From assembly GCA_964562015.1 (NCBI GenBank), contig CAZLRH010000003.1, positions 62,001 to 126,000 on the forward strand: a stretch of DNA of 64,000 nucleotides. Direction: 5' to 3'. The position numbers were made by a program, and so were the translations under genes. How positions within the stretch are numbered: position 1 is the stretch's first letter; every line of letters begins with the position of its first letter. This DNA is from CAZLRH01 sp964562015 (lineage in GTDB: Bacteria > Verrucomicrobiota > Verrucomicrobiia > Opitutales > JABDGR01). The notes beneath the pieces are model-generated. The model was not told the origin of the DNA and searched no databases. It saw nothing but the letters and a program-made list of their open reading frames with translations. This document shows positions 41,344 through 50,189 of the stretch, piece after piece.

Positions 41344-41557
41344 AGGCCGGTCCGGAGGCCCGGCCCTACCTTGAGGTCGTGGCGAGCTAACCATCCTCAG
41401 GATATGGCACACTGGGTAGACCCGGCCCTAGCTCAGAATAACCAGTGGCCATTGGGCGGGTTTGTCTGGACTAAAGTGCAGTGAAGCACCGATACCCGTT
41501 TCGGTGTCTGGCCTTCGTGCTTTTGGAAGGGTAGGGCCGGGCGTCCTCGACCGGCCT
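41344..41557. repeat. Long inverted repeat with GGCCGG..GGCCCTACC arms
   Basis: Arms 41344-41372 and 41527-41557 are imperfect inverted copies (AGGCCGGTC outer, GGGCCGGG inner part; CGGCCCTACC and GGTAGGGCCG). It belongs to the same GGTAGGG class as 30482. The 450-base gap 41283-41732 has no gene. Confidence 0.7.
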
Positions 41558-41584
41558 AGCGGCCATTCCCTTTGCAACCTTTTG

Positions 41585-41726
41585 CCCATCTGCGCTTCGC
41601 GCCCTTCGTGTCCTTCGCGGTGAAAAAATCTTATCCCCTCGGCGATTCCTCGGCCTCGCCGCCATGCTAAAATGCTGCACGTCATTCTTATTCGCTCCGC
41701 GCTCTCCGTGTACTCCGCGGTAAAAA
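41585..41726. repeat. Two copies of the GCGGTGAA/CCGCAGAG-type repeat
   Basis: 41585-41627 (CTTCGTGTCCTTCGCGGTGA) and 41692-41726 (CTCTCCGTGTACTCCGCGGT) resemble each other and the arms at 37009-37141. They lie just after the 3' end of the DUF4410 gene (stop at 41733). Confidence 0.7.
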
Positions 41727-41732
41727 CACTCC

Positions 41733-42644
41733 TCATCGGCCCGGCCCGGTCGGCGTCGTGGTGGCCGGCGGCGGCGGGTCCGGCGGCAGCCAGCCTTGTT
41801 TCTGATAATACTGCTTAATATAATCCGCGATCTGGCCGGCTGTATGCTGTACGTCGGCGTCCGTGCCCGTGCGCGAGGCCCGAAAGCCCGACACGCCTGC
41901 ACCCACCGCCGCCACCCCGCCGGCTGCCGCCCCCGCGCCGCCCGACACCGCCGCGCCGGGCGCGTTGCCGCTGTCGGCTTTCGTGGTGAAACTGAGCATC
42001 GGCAAATCCTCCGGTCGGTTCAGGTCGCGCAACTGCGCCTGCGTTTCCAGGTACGACGCCCCGACGCCGAGCCCGATGGCCATGCGCTGCAGCTTGTCGC
42101 CCTCGTTGATGGTCAAAAACTGGCCCGTCAGCAGCAGGGCATTACTCTGCCCGGCTTGAAAATTCGTGGCCACGGAGGCGGGCACCTTCGCCGCGAGCAA
42201 CGCGCCCACCAAATCCTTCTGCAATTTGCCCGCCGCCTCGATTTCGGTGGACGACACCTGCGACGAGGTCTGGTACGGATTCGATTTGTCCGCCTGCGGA
42301 TTGAATAAGCCGCTGAGCAGCCCGCCGCGCTGGCGCTGCAACAACGGCTGGCCGTTTTCCAGCCGCTTGAGCGGGCCGCCCGGGTCCACCTGCACCTGGG
42401 CGGCGCTGGTGGCAAACGACGCCACATAAACCGTCGGCGGCAAGCCGCTCGCGCTCAAGCCTGCGGGCGGCGCGGATTCGCTCGTGGTCGTCACCTGCGC
42501 ATTTTTGCATCCGGCCACGCCCATCGCCGCGGCGAGCAGGAGGAAACAGGAAAACGAGCGGGTGCCATTTAGCCACCGGTAACGAATGCAGTACTTGGGT
42601 AAGGACGCCTCGCCGAGGCACCCGTAGCTGGAGAAAATTTTCAT
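41733..42644 (-). CDS. DUF4410 lipoprotein
   Basis: 303 residues from ATG 42644. A hydrophobic signal ends in a lipobox (LLLAAAMGVAGC, near residue 46). The domain VYVASFATSAAQVQVD with TNFQAGQSNALLLTGQFLTI is of the DUF4410 type. A Gly/Ala-rich helix (GAAAGGVAAVGAGV) precedes the conserved ADYIKQYYQKQGWLPPD. Signal start uncertain, because the residues before the hydrophobic segment are long for a lipoprotein. Confidence 0.75.
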   Translation of the reverse strand: MKIFSSYGCLGEASLPKYCIRYRWLNGTRSFSCFLLLAAAMGVAGCKNAQVTTTSESAPPAGLSASGLPPTVYVASFATSAAQVQVDPGGPLKRLENGQPLLQRQRGGLLSGLFNPQADKSNPYQTSSQVSSTEIEAAGKLQKDLVGALLAAKVPASVATNFQAGQSNALLLTGQFLTINEGDKLQRMAIGLGVGASYLETQAQLRDLNRPEDLPMLSFTTKADSGNAPGAAVSGGAGAAAGGVAAVGAGVSGFRASRTGTDADVQHTAGQIADYIKQYYQKQGWLPPDPPPPATTTPTGPGR

Positions 42645-42757
42645 GGGAGGGAAGGGGATGCGCCCGCCGCCCGGCCAGGAGCCGCCCTCAACTTTTGCCC
42701 ATCCGGCCGGGGATTCAACGGACAGCCCGTTTTGTGGCAGAATCAAAAACGCCAATC

Positions 42758-42786
42758 AACCACGGATCTCACGGATTCCATGGATA
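42758..42786. repeat. AACCACGGAT-type repeat copy
   Basis: AACCACGGATCTCACGGATT (42758 onward) matches the end of the element at 36366. It lies in the 214-base gap between the DUF4410 gene and the 3' end of the large Ig protein gene. Confidence 0.6.
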
Positions 42787-42858
42787 AAAAAACGCAGCCC
42801 TCCAATAAGCGGAGTCCTCCACTGCTACGCCCTTTTGGGTGACTCGCTTCCTTGTCAC

Positions 42859-45800
42859 CTAGCCTCCGGTGGTATTTCCGCCCGTGGTATTGCCGCCACC
42901 GGTCTTGGGGGCCACTGAAACCACCACCCACTTGCTATAGGCGAAGCCCTGGCTGTTGGAAACCTTGACGCGGTAACTGCCGCTGTCGGGTTGGTGCGCG
43001 GGCTTCACTTGATAAGTAGAGGTGTTACCCGTCTTCTTGGTCACGAGGCGATTGTTCTGGTACCACTGGTAGTGCGGCGGCGGGTAGCCAGTTGCGGTGA
43101 CGGTCAACCGTAGCAACTTGCCCGGCTTGATCGTGACGGCCACCGGCTGTTTGGTGACCTTCGGCGGATAAAGCGCATTGACCACGGCGATGTTGCTGAT
43201 GACCGTGCCATTACCATTGGTGATGTTGCAGGTGTAGTTGCCCACCATGATGAGCGAAATGTTTTTCGCGGTGTAAGTCCGGTTGGTTGCTCCATTGATG
43301 AAGAAGCTGGTGGTGGCGTTGGCGAAATTCCACTGGTAACTCACGGCATTGGAAGCCGTGACGGAAAGGGTTAGATTGCCACCCAATTTGACATTGTTGA
43401 CGGCCTTGGGCTGGCTCGTGATGATCGGCAGGTTGTTAATTACGCTCAAGAGCGCAGCAGAGGAATTTGTGAACTGAACACTGTCGGAAACCTTGACCGT
43501 GTAATTGCCATTGGCCGATTCCTGCACATTGGTAAGAATAAGGTCGCTGCCGGTGGCGCCCGCAATTGCTTGGCCATTCAGATACCACTGGTAAGCCAAG
43601 GTGCCGGTGCTGGTGTTGCCCGCCAAGGCGGTGACGGAGAAGGTGACATTGCCATTGATCAAGGGCGATTGAGCGGACGGTTGTTCGATGATCGTCAAAT
43701 TGGCGACCGAGATATTCGACACGCTCGAGGGCAGCAGCACGACGAAGCCGCGCCGGGTGATGCCGTCCGCTTCCAAGCCCACACCAGAGATAACTGTACC
43801 ATCCTCTGAGATGGAGCGCGCTTCGCTCAAGGTCAGATCCCCAATGTTGCCGCCCAGGCCGTAAACATTAACGAGGAGATTTTTCAAACCGAGGGTGCCC
43901 AGAGTCGGATGGTAAACCACCGCCGTTTCATTGCCCAAGACGGCAGTATTGCCCGAACCAATGGCGGACATCCCGACGCCAACTCCGTTATTTGAAACCG
44001 CCAGGCAGGAGGCGAACACATCGGCTGGATGATTGGGGGCCAGCAGGACGATGTTGCCCGGTGCCGTATAAAGGTAGCCCCGGTGATAGGTTTGTCCGGG
44101 CACCGTCGTATTGGCCGCGCCGAATACATACCGTCCGTCCGCCGAAATGCCACTGACCGATTCGATGACGAAATTGCCAGTGATGCTGCCCGAGGTCTGG
44201 GAACCGAGCAAAGGTGACGGATTCGGCGTGTTACTGCTGACGATGTATTGGACGGCGGAACGAGAGGGTGTGGTCTGGAGATAGCCGAGCACGTTTCCAT
44301 TGCGACTGACTCCGGAAATTCCACCGCCTTGCGAGTGTCCACTGGAAATGTAGTTACCGGTAGCCAGATCGGTGCTGAAAATATTGCCCGAGGTGGTGTT
44401 GCCGGCTTGGCCGTTGATGGCAATGACGACACTGGTGTTACTCGGATCGGCGAGGCCAGTGGCGCGGGCGGCTGTGCTGCTCGCGGCGGTTCCATTGATG
44501 CTCAATGGTAGGAACTTGGTGCCATTATAAAGGAACGGGATTACCGTCGTGTTGGAATTTGAAATCGTGGCGTTGCCAACGATGAGCGGGGAGGGTCCTG
44601 CATTGCTGATATCGGTGGGCAAAATATTGGCGCTTCCCGCGGTGTCCGCAAAGGCGGCAGTAGTGTTGCCTCGCAGGGTCCACGTAATGGGGCTGACAGT
44701 GCTGCCAACCACGTTTTGTCCGGCCACAATTTGACCGTCCGGTGACATGGCCGTTACCACCGTTTCGTCACTGATATTGCCGCTCAGCGAATCCACCCTA
44801 TAGAAACCCGGCGAGGCTGCTGCATTGCCTGTGACGGTGAGTACCGCAATATTCGAGGTGACATTCGTCGTGGCGTTGGTCACGACCACCGTGTAGTTGC
44901 CGGCATCAGCCAGATCCACTTTGGTTAGCGTCAAGCTTTGCGACGTGGCGTTTGCGATCGGGGCAGCTTCGAAATTCCATTGATAAGACAAATCACCACC
45001 GCTCTGGCCGGGCACTGCAGAAACGGATAAAGTCACATTGCTCAAAACGCTGACGGTCTGGGATACAGGCTGGTCAATGATCGCCAAATCCGGGGCAGCA
45101 TCCGGCAGACTGTCTAGCACAATGACAAATCCCGTCTGGTTGCCGGAAAAATTGCCCACGCCGGCGATCGTCAATCCATCGTCCGAAATCGCCCGCGCTT
45201 CATTCAAAGAGTTCCACCCCGTCAAGTCCGTGCCATAAACGACTTCCAGCAGGTTTTTCAAGCCGAAGGTCCCGAGCACCGGGTCGACAAACACGGCGGT
45301 CTCGTTGCTGAAGGAGGAGGACGGACCGGAGATGCCGACGGCATAGCCGCCTTGCGACACGCCACGAATCGTGCCGAAAGCGTCAGTCGGCGAGCGTGGG
45401 TCGACAATGGTCGAAGTATTGCCTGAGGAGTCGAAAATGAAACCGCGCTGGTAGGTTCGACCAAAAAACGAGGTGTTGGCCACGCCAAATACATACTGGC
45501 CATTCGTCGATATGCCGTTAAGCCCCGTGGAGACAAAGTTGCCCGTAATGTTGCCCGACGTGACTGAGCCGAATGCCGGGGCAAAGTTGGGGTTGGTCGG
45601 ATTGTTATTATCGTAAATGGCCGCAGTGCTGTTGCCCGCATCCAGATAAGCCAAGGAGGTCGCATTGGAGCTGATGCCAAAAAAGCCACCTGCTTGGGTC
45701 TTTGTGCTGGTGCCATAGTTGCCCGTGGTCAGGTTCGTGGCGTAGAAAAGATTTCCAGTGAGAGCACCATTATTGTCAAAGCCGTTAACAATCAGAGTAA

Positions 45801-46272
45801 TGTTGCCGCTGTTGGGAGCAGGATTGGCCATACCCGTCGCTCGTGCTCCAGTCGCGTTCGAAGCGGTTTTGTTGATGCTCAATTGCAGAAAGCTGGTGCC
45901 GTTATAAAGGAAAGGAACTACGGGTCCCACCGAAGAGGTTGCACTGCCGGTAATCAATACATCGGTGCCCTCATCGTTAATTGCCGCGGGTATAACATTC
46001 GTCGCGCCCGCGGTGGTCACGAAGGGCGTCGTCGTGTTCCCGGCTACGGTCCAAGTGATGGGGGTGACGGAACTATTATTCACACTTTGCCCGGCCACGA
46101 TGGTGCCATCGGGTGACATCGCGCTTACAATGGACGAGGTGTCGTTGCCATTGGGTGACACCACATACAAGGTAGCTGCAGCCTGCACCAGCTTCGGAGC
46201 GCCAGCCGCCAAGATTAAAAGGGCCGCCACGCTCAAGGAGGACGGAAGAAGGGACCGGACACGCATCTGCAT
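42859..46272 (-). CDS. Large exported protein: duplicated propeller-like module and Ig domains
   Basis: 1137 residues from ATG 46272, which gives a signal peptide (SLSVAALLILAAGAPKLVQA). Module 1 (about 33-390) opens with VSAMSPDGTIVAGQSV and has HAF-like repeats such as GISTNGQYVFGVAN. An Ig-like domain follows (about 396-481). Module 2 (about 488-860) repeats it with VTAMSPDGQIVAGQNV. Three Ig domains then lead to the end. The C-terminus is GGGNTTGGNTTGG. The chain holds about 48 N-x-S/T sites. Likely secreted or surface-located; no sorting tag seen. Confidence 0.85.
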   Translation of the reverse strand: MQMRVRSLLPSSLSVAALLILAAGAPKLVQAAATLYVVSPNGNDTSSIVSAMSPDGTIVAGQSVNNSSVTPITWTVAGNTTTPFVTTAGATNVIPAAINDEGTDVLITGSATSSVGPVVPFLYNGTSFLQLSINKTASNATGARATGMANPAPNSGNITLIVNGFDNNGALTGNLFYATNLTTGNYGTSTKTQAGGFFGISSNATSLAYLDAGNSTAAIYDNNNPTNPNFAPAFGSVTSGNITGNFVSTGLNGISTNGQYVFGVANTSFFGRTYQRGFIFDSSGNTSTIVDPRSPTDAFGTIRGVSQGGYAVGISGPSSSFSNETAVFVDPVLGTFGLKNLLEVVYGTDLTGWNSLNEARAISDDGLTIAGVGNFSGNQTGFVIVLDSLPDAAPDLAIIDQPVSQTVSVLSNVTLSVSAVPGQSGGDLSYQWNFEAAPIANATSQSLTLTKVDLADAGNYTVVVTNATTNVTSNIAVLTVTGNAAASPGFYRVDSLSGNISDETVVTAMSPDGQIVAGQNVVGSTVSPITWTLRGNTTAAFADTAGSANILPTDISNAGPSPLIVGNATISNSNTTVIPFLYNGTKFLPLSINGTAASSTAARATGLADPSNTSVVIAINGQAGNTTSGNIFSTDLATGNYISSGHSQGGGISGVSRNGNVLGYLQTTPSRSAVQYIVSSNTPNPSPLLGSQTSGSITGNFVIESVSGISADGRYVFGAANTTVPGQTYHRGYLYTAPGNIVLLAPNHPADVFASCLAVSNNGVGVGMSAIGSGNTAVLGNETAVVYHPTLGTLGLKNLLVNVYGLGGNIGDLTLSEARSISEDGTVISGVGLEADGITRRGFVVLLPSSVSNISVANLTIIEQPSAQSPLINGNVTFSVTALAGNTSTGTLAYQWYLNGQAIAGATGSDLILTNVQESANGNYTVKVSDSVQFTNSSAALLSVINNLPIITSQPKAVNNVKLGGNLTLSVTASNAVSYQWNFANATTSFFINGATNRTYTAKNISLIMVGNYTCNITNGNGTVISNIAVVNALYPPKVTKQPVAVTIKPGKLLRLTVTATGYPPPHYQWYQNNRLVTKKTGNTSTYQVKPAHQPDSGSYRVKVSNSQGFAYSKWVVVSVAPKTGGGNTTGGNTTGG

Positions 46273-46289
46273 GGAAGACAAGTACAAGT

Positions 46290-46321
46290 GGCAGCAGCCT
46301 TGGGTGCAAGGCTCCTCTGCC
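46290..46321 (-). promoter_or_regulatory. Hairpin in the leader of the large Ig protein gene
   Basis: GGCAGCAGCCTTG (46290-46302) pairs with CAAGGCTCCTCTGCC (46307-46321) with a small bulge. It is 17 bases upstream of the ATG on the minus strand and could control translation. The rest of the 436-base gap 46273-46708 must hold two divergent promoters; I see nothing else there. Confidence 0.4.
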
Positions 46322-46708
46322 GGGGTTATCGAGTGGGAGTGGGTGAAAAGAGACGTCAGGCCGCCACCGGCGGAGACCCGGCCAACGTAACGCATATAGA
46401 ACGGCATCCAAGCCCAAAAGTTTCGGCTATCCTTAGGAGTCGTCGGCCCCCGGCCTATTCCACGATATCGTAGCCCTCCTGCAAAGTAACCTTCTTGTGC
46501 GCCGACCTGTCGCACTCCGTCGGCCTGCACCCGTCGCTTTCTGAGTGCTCATTGCCCTGAAACGGCGTGGATTGGTCTTTTTCCCGCCTTCCTTTGTCCT
46601 TTCCCTTTTTCATTTGCTCGCGGAGCTCCTGCGGTACTCCCGGAACCGCCCTCGGCTTGCCCTTGTCTCTGTCACGAATCCGGTTTACGGTGCTGGCTTC
46701 GCCCCGCC

Positions 46709-47899
46709 ATGAAATCTCTCCTTTCCGCTTTTTTCGCCACTTTCCTGACCGTTGCGGTCCTGCCGGCCGCCCACGGTGCCGTCGCCACGCCGCCCGCCTC
46801 GGCGTCCCCGCCCCGGCCGGTCGCCATCTACACCTCGGTCAAAATCAGCCTGACGCAGCCGAATTCAGTGGATGTTTTCTCGAACACCTTCACGACCAAA
46901 ATTCTTTCCTCGGGCTTCACCGTCATCGACCCGCAGATTCTGACCGGCGCCGTTTCCTCCAATTCAGCCGCCAATCCGACCGAAACTGCCGTGGACCGCG
47001 CGTTTGCCGACCAGACCTCGGCGTTGCGCCTCGCGCAAACGGTGGGCGCGCAGTACGTGCTGCTCTTGTCGCTGGATTCCCTGGGCGCGGAAGACCGGGG
47101 CTTTAACGGCTACGGCGTCAATGTCATCGCGAAGATACTCACGTTGCGCGCCTCGTATCGTTTGTGCGACGCCACCCACGGGGGCGCGTTGCTCGGGGAT
47201 TCAGTGACAGCCACCACGACGATTCCGTCCACCACCAACCTTTCCGTCTTCAACCCCGATGTCGTGAACCAGTTGATGCAGGACGCCGCGACCCAGTTGG
47301 CCGAATCCTTCGTCCGCAAGGCCAACAACATCAACCTGCCCGCGGTGGCCCCGGAAGGCCCGGTGGAATTTTCGGTGACCTGCACGATGGGCGACCTCGT
47401 CATCCCGGATATTTTGCGCGCGCCGGACGGCTCGGTCGTGGTCGGGCCGTCCGCCTACACGGTCAGCCCGGTGGATGTGACGGTCGCGCTCAACGGCGCG
47501 GTGGTCGGCAGCGCGCCGGGCACGTTCAAGGGCGTGAACGGGCTCTCGAAGCTTCGCCTCACGCGGGAGGGTTTCAAGGACTGGGAAAACTTGGTCAATC
47601 TCTCGCCGGGCTTTAAGTTGAACGTGGCGATGCAGATGAGCGACGCCGGCTACGCGCGCTGGCAGCAAAGCATCGGTTTTCTGCAAAACCTCAAAACCAA
47701 CACGAAGCTTACCGACGCGCAAGTGCAGCAGGTGCTCGGCATCGCGCAGATGTTCCGCCAGAGCGGGTTGCGCCTGGACCAGCGCTCGGACGTGAAGGTG
47801 GCCGCCAACCAGTTCCCGGCGATTCAGCAGAATTATCAAAGCCTCTTCTCCGCGCCCCCGGCCTTGCCCGGTGTGGTGACGCCCGCGCCGGCGAAATAG
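46709..47899 (+). CDS. Exported protein with PEGA-like domain
   Basis: 396 residues with a signal peptide (AFFATFLTVAVLPAAHG, about 7-23). Residues of about 40-200 resemble a CsgG/DUF-type lipoprotein-like domain (SSGFTVIDPQILTG, AQYVLLLSLDSLGAEDRG). Residues of about 255-315 form a PEGA-type beta domain (VDVTVALNGAVVGSAPGTFK). The C-terminal part is helical with Ala/Pro-rich ends. Probably periplasmic. Divergent from the Ig gene; followed 32 bases later by the DUF1259 gene. Confidence 0.7.
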   Translation: MKSLLSAFFATFLTVAVLPAAHGAVATPPASASPPRPVAIYTSVKISLTQPNSVDVFSNTFTTKILSSGFTVIDPQILTGAVSSNSAANPTETAVDRAFADQTSALRLAQTVGAQYVLLLSLDSLGAEDRGFNGYGVNVIAKILTLRASYRLCDATHGGALLGDSVTATTTIPSTTNLSVFNPDVVNQLMQDAATQLAESFVRKANNINLPAVAPEGPVEFSVTCTMGDLVIPDILRAPDGSVVVGPSAYTVSPVDVTVALNGAVVGSAPGTFKGVNGLSKLRLTREGFKDWENLVNLSPGFKLNVAMQMSDAGYARWQQSIGFLQNLKTNTKLTDAQVQQVLGIAQMFRQSGLRLDQRSDVKVAANQFPAIQQNYQSLFSAPPALPGVVTPAPAK

Positions 47900-47931
47900 A
47901 ATGCCGGACCGTTTGCATTGCCGAATCCTTT

Positions 47932-48858
47932 ATGACACCCCAAAAACTCATCGGCCTCGTAAAAATCGCGGTGGCTGCCACCGCGGCCTCGTTTGGACTC
48001 GCGCATTCCCTTCCAGCCGCCGACGCCACGCTGGATACCGCGCGCATCACTGCTATCACCGGTCTCAATGGCACGCTGAATGCCGCCGAGGGTGATTACA
48101 AAGTCTCCAAGCCCCGGACCGATGTGCCCATTCAAGTCGATGGCTGGACGATGCCACCCTTCATGGGTGTGACCAGTTGGGCGGCCTTCAAGCCGGCCAT
48201 GCCGGGCCAAGTCATGGTCATGGGCGATCTCGTGTTGTTTGAAGACGAAGTGAATGCGGTGATGAGCGCCGCGCTTGACCACGGCCTTGAAGTCACCGCC
48301 TTACATAACCATTTCTTTTATTCGGATCCGGCCGTTTATTTTATGCACATCGGCGGCATGGGACCGCTGGAAACCATGGCCGGCGGAGTCAAAGCTGCGT
48401 TGGATGCCTCGGCAAAAGTGCGTGCCGCCAAAGCGCAGCCGGCGAAAACTTTTGGCGACGCGGCCTTGCCGGCGACGAGCGCGGTGCCCGCCGACGCGCT
48501 GGATGCGGTGTTCGGCGCCAAAGGCACCCGTAATTCCGGCATGGAGAAATTTGTTTTTGGCCGGACCGTCACGATGATGGGCGGCGTCACCGCCGCGGGT
48601 GATATGGGCGTGAACACCTGGGCTGCTTTCGCCGGCACCGCTGATAACGCGCTGGTGGACGGCGACTTTGTGTGCAAGGAGACAGAATTGCAAAAAGTCC
48701 TCCAAACGCTGCGCAGCCGGGGCATCAACATTGTGGCCATTCATTCCCACATGATTGAGGAGACTCCACGTATGATTTTCCTGCACTATTGGGGTCGTGG
48801 CCAAGCGGCGGATTTGGCGAAGGCCGTCAAGGCGGCGCTCGATACGCAAAGCAAGTGA
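47932..48858 (+). CDS. Exported DUF1259 (LppY/LpqO-like) protein
   Basis: 308 residues. Signal peptide ends near LAHSLPAADA. Two tandem DUF1259 copies: TWAAF/SWAAF motifs (VTSWAAFKPA, VNTWAAFAGT), then the His motifs EVTALHNHFF and NIVAIHSHMIEE, with MHIGGMG and LHYWGRG. The HxH pairs suggest metal or cofactor binding, but the function of the family is unknown. It precedes an RcnA-like metal exporter gene in convergent orientation. Confidence 0.88.
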   Translation: MTPQKLIGLVKIAVAATAASFGLAHSLPAADATLDTARITAITGLNGTLNAAEGDYKVSKPRTDVPIQVDGWTMPPFMGVTSWAAFKPAMPGQVMVMGDLVLFEDEVNAVMSAALDHGLEVTALHNHFFYSDPAVYFMHIGGMGPLETMAGGVKAALDASAKVRAAKAQPAKTFGDAALPATSAVPADALDAVFGAKGTRNSGMEKFVFGRTVTMMGGVTAAGDMGVNTWAAFAGTADNALVDGDFVCKETELQKVLQTLRSRGINIVAIHSHMIEETPRMIFLHYWGRGQAADLAKAVKAALDTQSK

Positions 48859-48874
48859 GTCGGGGGCGCAGAAA

Positions 48875-50008
48875 TCAGCCCGGCAAATGGACGAAGCCTT
48901 CGTAGCTGATGATGGTGCCCATGAGCACCAGCAGCACACACGAGAAATAAGGCGCCCGGCGGGCAAATTCCCCAAAGCCCTTAAAATGTTTCGCCGCGTG
49001 GCGCACACTCAGTGCCGCCAGCGTGCCGGTGAGCACCATCGTGGCCGCGAGGCCAAAACTGAAGCACAACACCAAGGTAAAGCCCAAGGTGAATTTCTTC
49101 AATTGCAGGCAGACGAGGAGCACCGTTAACGACGCCGGACAGGGAATCAGCCCGCCGGTGAGTCCAAAGAGCATGATTTGCCCCGTGGTCACGTTGCGGT
49201 CGGCGAAGCGTTGTGCAATGTCCGCGGCGTGCGCTTTTTCGTGGGCGTCCTCATACTCGGGCGAGGCGCCGTCGTGGGGATGGGCATGGTCATGCTCGTG
49301 TTCCGCGAAATGAAACGCGTAATCATGCGCGTGATCGCCATGCGCCATTTTTAATTTCCCGGCAAATTCGTGCGGCTCGCCCAATTCCGTGGTGGCCTCC
49401 AGATACTCGCCATCCCTGGCGAAGGAAAATTTTTCCAGCCGGCCATCAGGGCGGATAATCTCGATAGACAAATGCTCGGCGGCGGCGGGCGGGCGGGCCT
49501 TGAGCGCGGCATCAAAAAAATAGAGTCGAAAACGCGGCGGCACACCGGTTTCGAAAACGCTCACCTCGATTACACCGTGCCCGGTGTTGATGCTTTGCCC
49601 GCCATGCGGGCCGTCGCCGTCGTGGTGATGATGGTGGTGGTGTTGGTGGGCGGCCGCGGCGAGCACGTCGCGGCGCGTGCGCCAAAACATCCAGGCCGCC
49701 AGCCCGAGAATCATCATCCCGGAGGCAATTTGCAAATACGGCTCGGTCGTCTCGGCGTTCCATTGCGGACCATAGTGCAGCGCGACTGCGGCCAGGGCCC
49801 AGATGATCAAGGAATGCGAAAAGGCCGCGCACAGCCCCAGCAAGACCGCCTGCCACACCGTGCCGCGAATCGCGACGATGAAGGCCGCCATCATCGTCTT
49901 GGAATGGCCCGGCTCCAGCCCGTGCAGCGCCCCCAGCAGGATGGCGGTGGGGATGAACAGCCAGAGGTTGGCCGTACCCTGCTGCACGAGTTCGGAAAGA
50001 TTGGGCAT
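48875..50008 (-). CDS. rcnA: NicO/RcnA-type nickel/cobalt efflux protein
   Basis: 377 residues. TM1 region ILLGALHGLEPGHSKTMMAA contains the family's HGLEPGHSK signature. A long cytosolic or periplasmic loop carries eight consecutive His (HHHHHHHHDGD) and a second His/Asp-rich stretch (HGDHAHDYAFHFAEHEHDHA). The C-terminal half has LFGLTGGLIPCPASLTVLL with the conserved GGLIPCP motif. Probably exports Ni or Co. A riboswitch or RcnR is not visible. The 180-base gap to the next gene holds the divergent promoters. Confidence 0.88.
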   Translation of the reverse strand: MPNLSELVQQGTANLWLFIPTAILLGALHGLEPGHSKTMMAAFIVAIRGTVWQAVLLGLCAAFSHSLIIWALAAVALHYGPQWNAETTEPYLQIASGMMILGLAAWMFWRTRRDVLAAAAHQHHHHHHHDGDGPHGGQSINTGHGVIEVSVFETGVPPRFRLYFFDAALKARPPAAAEHLSIEIIRPDGRLEKFSFARDGEYLEATTELGEPHEFAGKLKMAHGDHAHDYAFHFAEHEHDHAHPHDGASPEYEDAHEKAHAADIAQRFADRNVTTGQIMLFGLTGGLIPCPASLTVLLVCLQLKKFTLGFTLVLCFSFGLAATMVLTGTLAALSVRHAAKHFKGFGEFARRAPYFSCVLLVLMGTIISYEGFVHLPG

Positions 50009-50189
50009 GAACAGGGACTATCTCCTGCGCCCCGGTTTGACGAGCGAATCATGTTGGGCCATGGCCCCAACAGCGTGGCTTTCGCCTCGGCCCAACCGAA
50101 ACTTTCGGCCCGGTGGCTGCTTCGGTAATGATCCAATAATCCGCCGTCTGGTATTGGTCGTCGGCAACCCACTCACGCGTTCACGCTGC

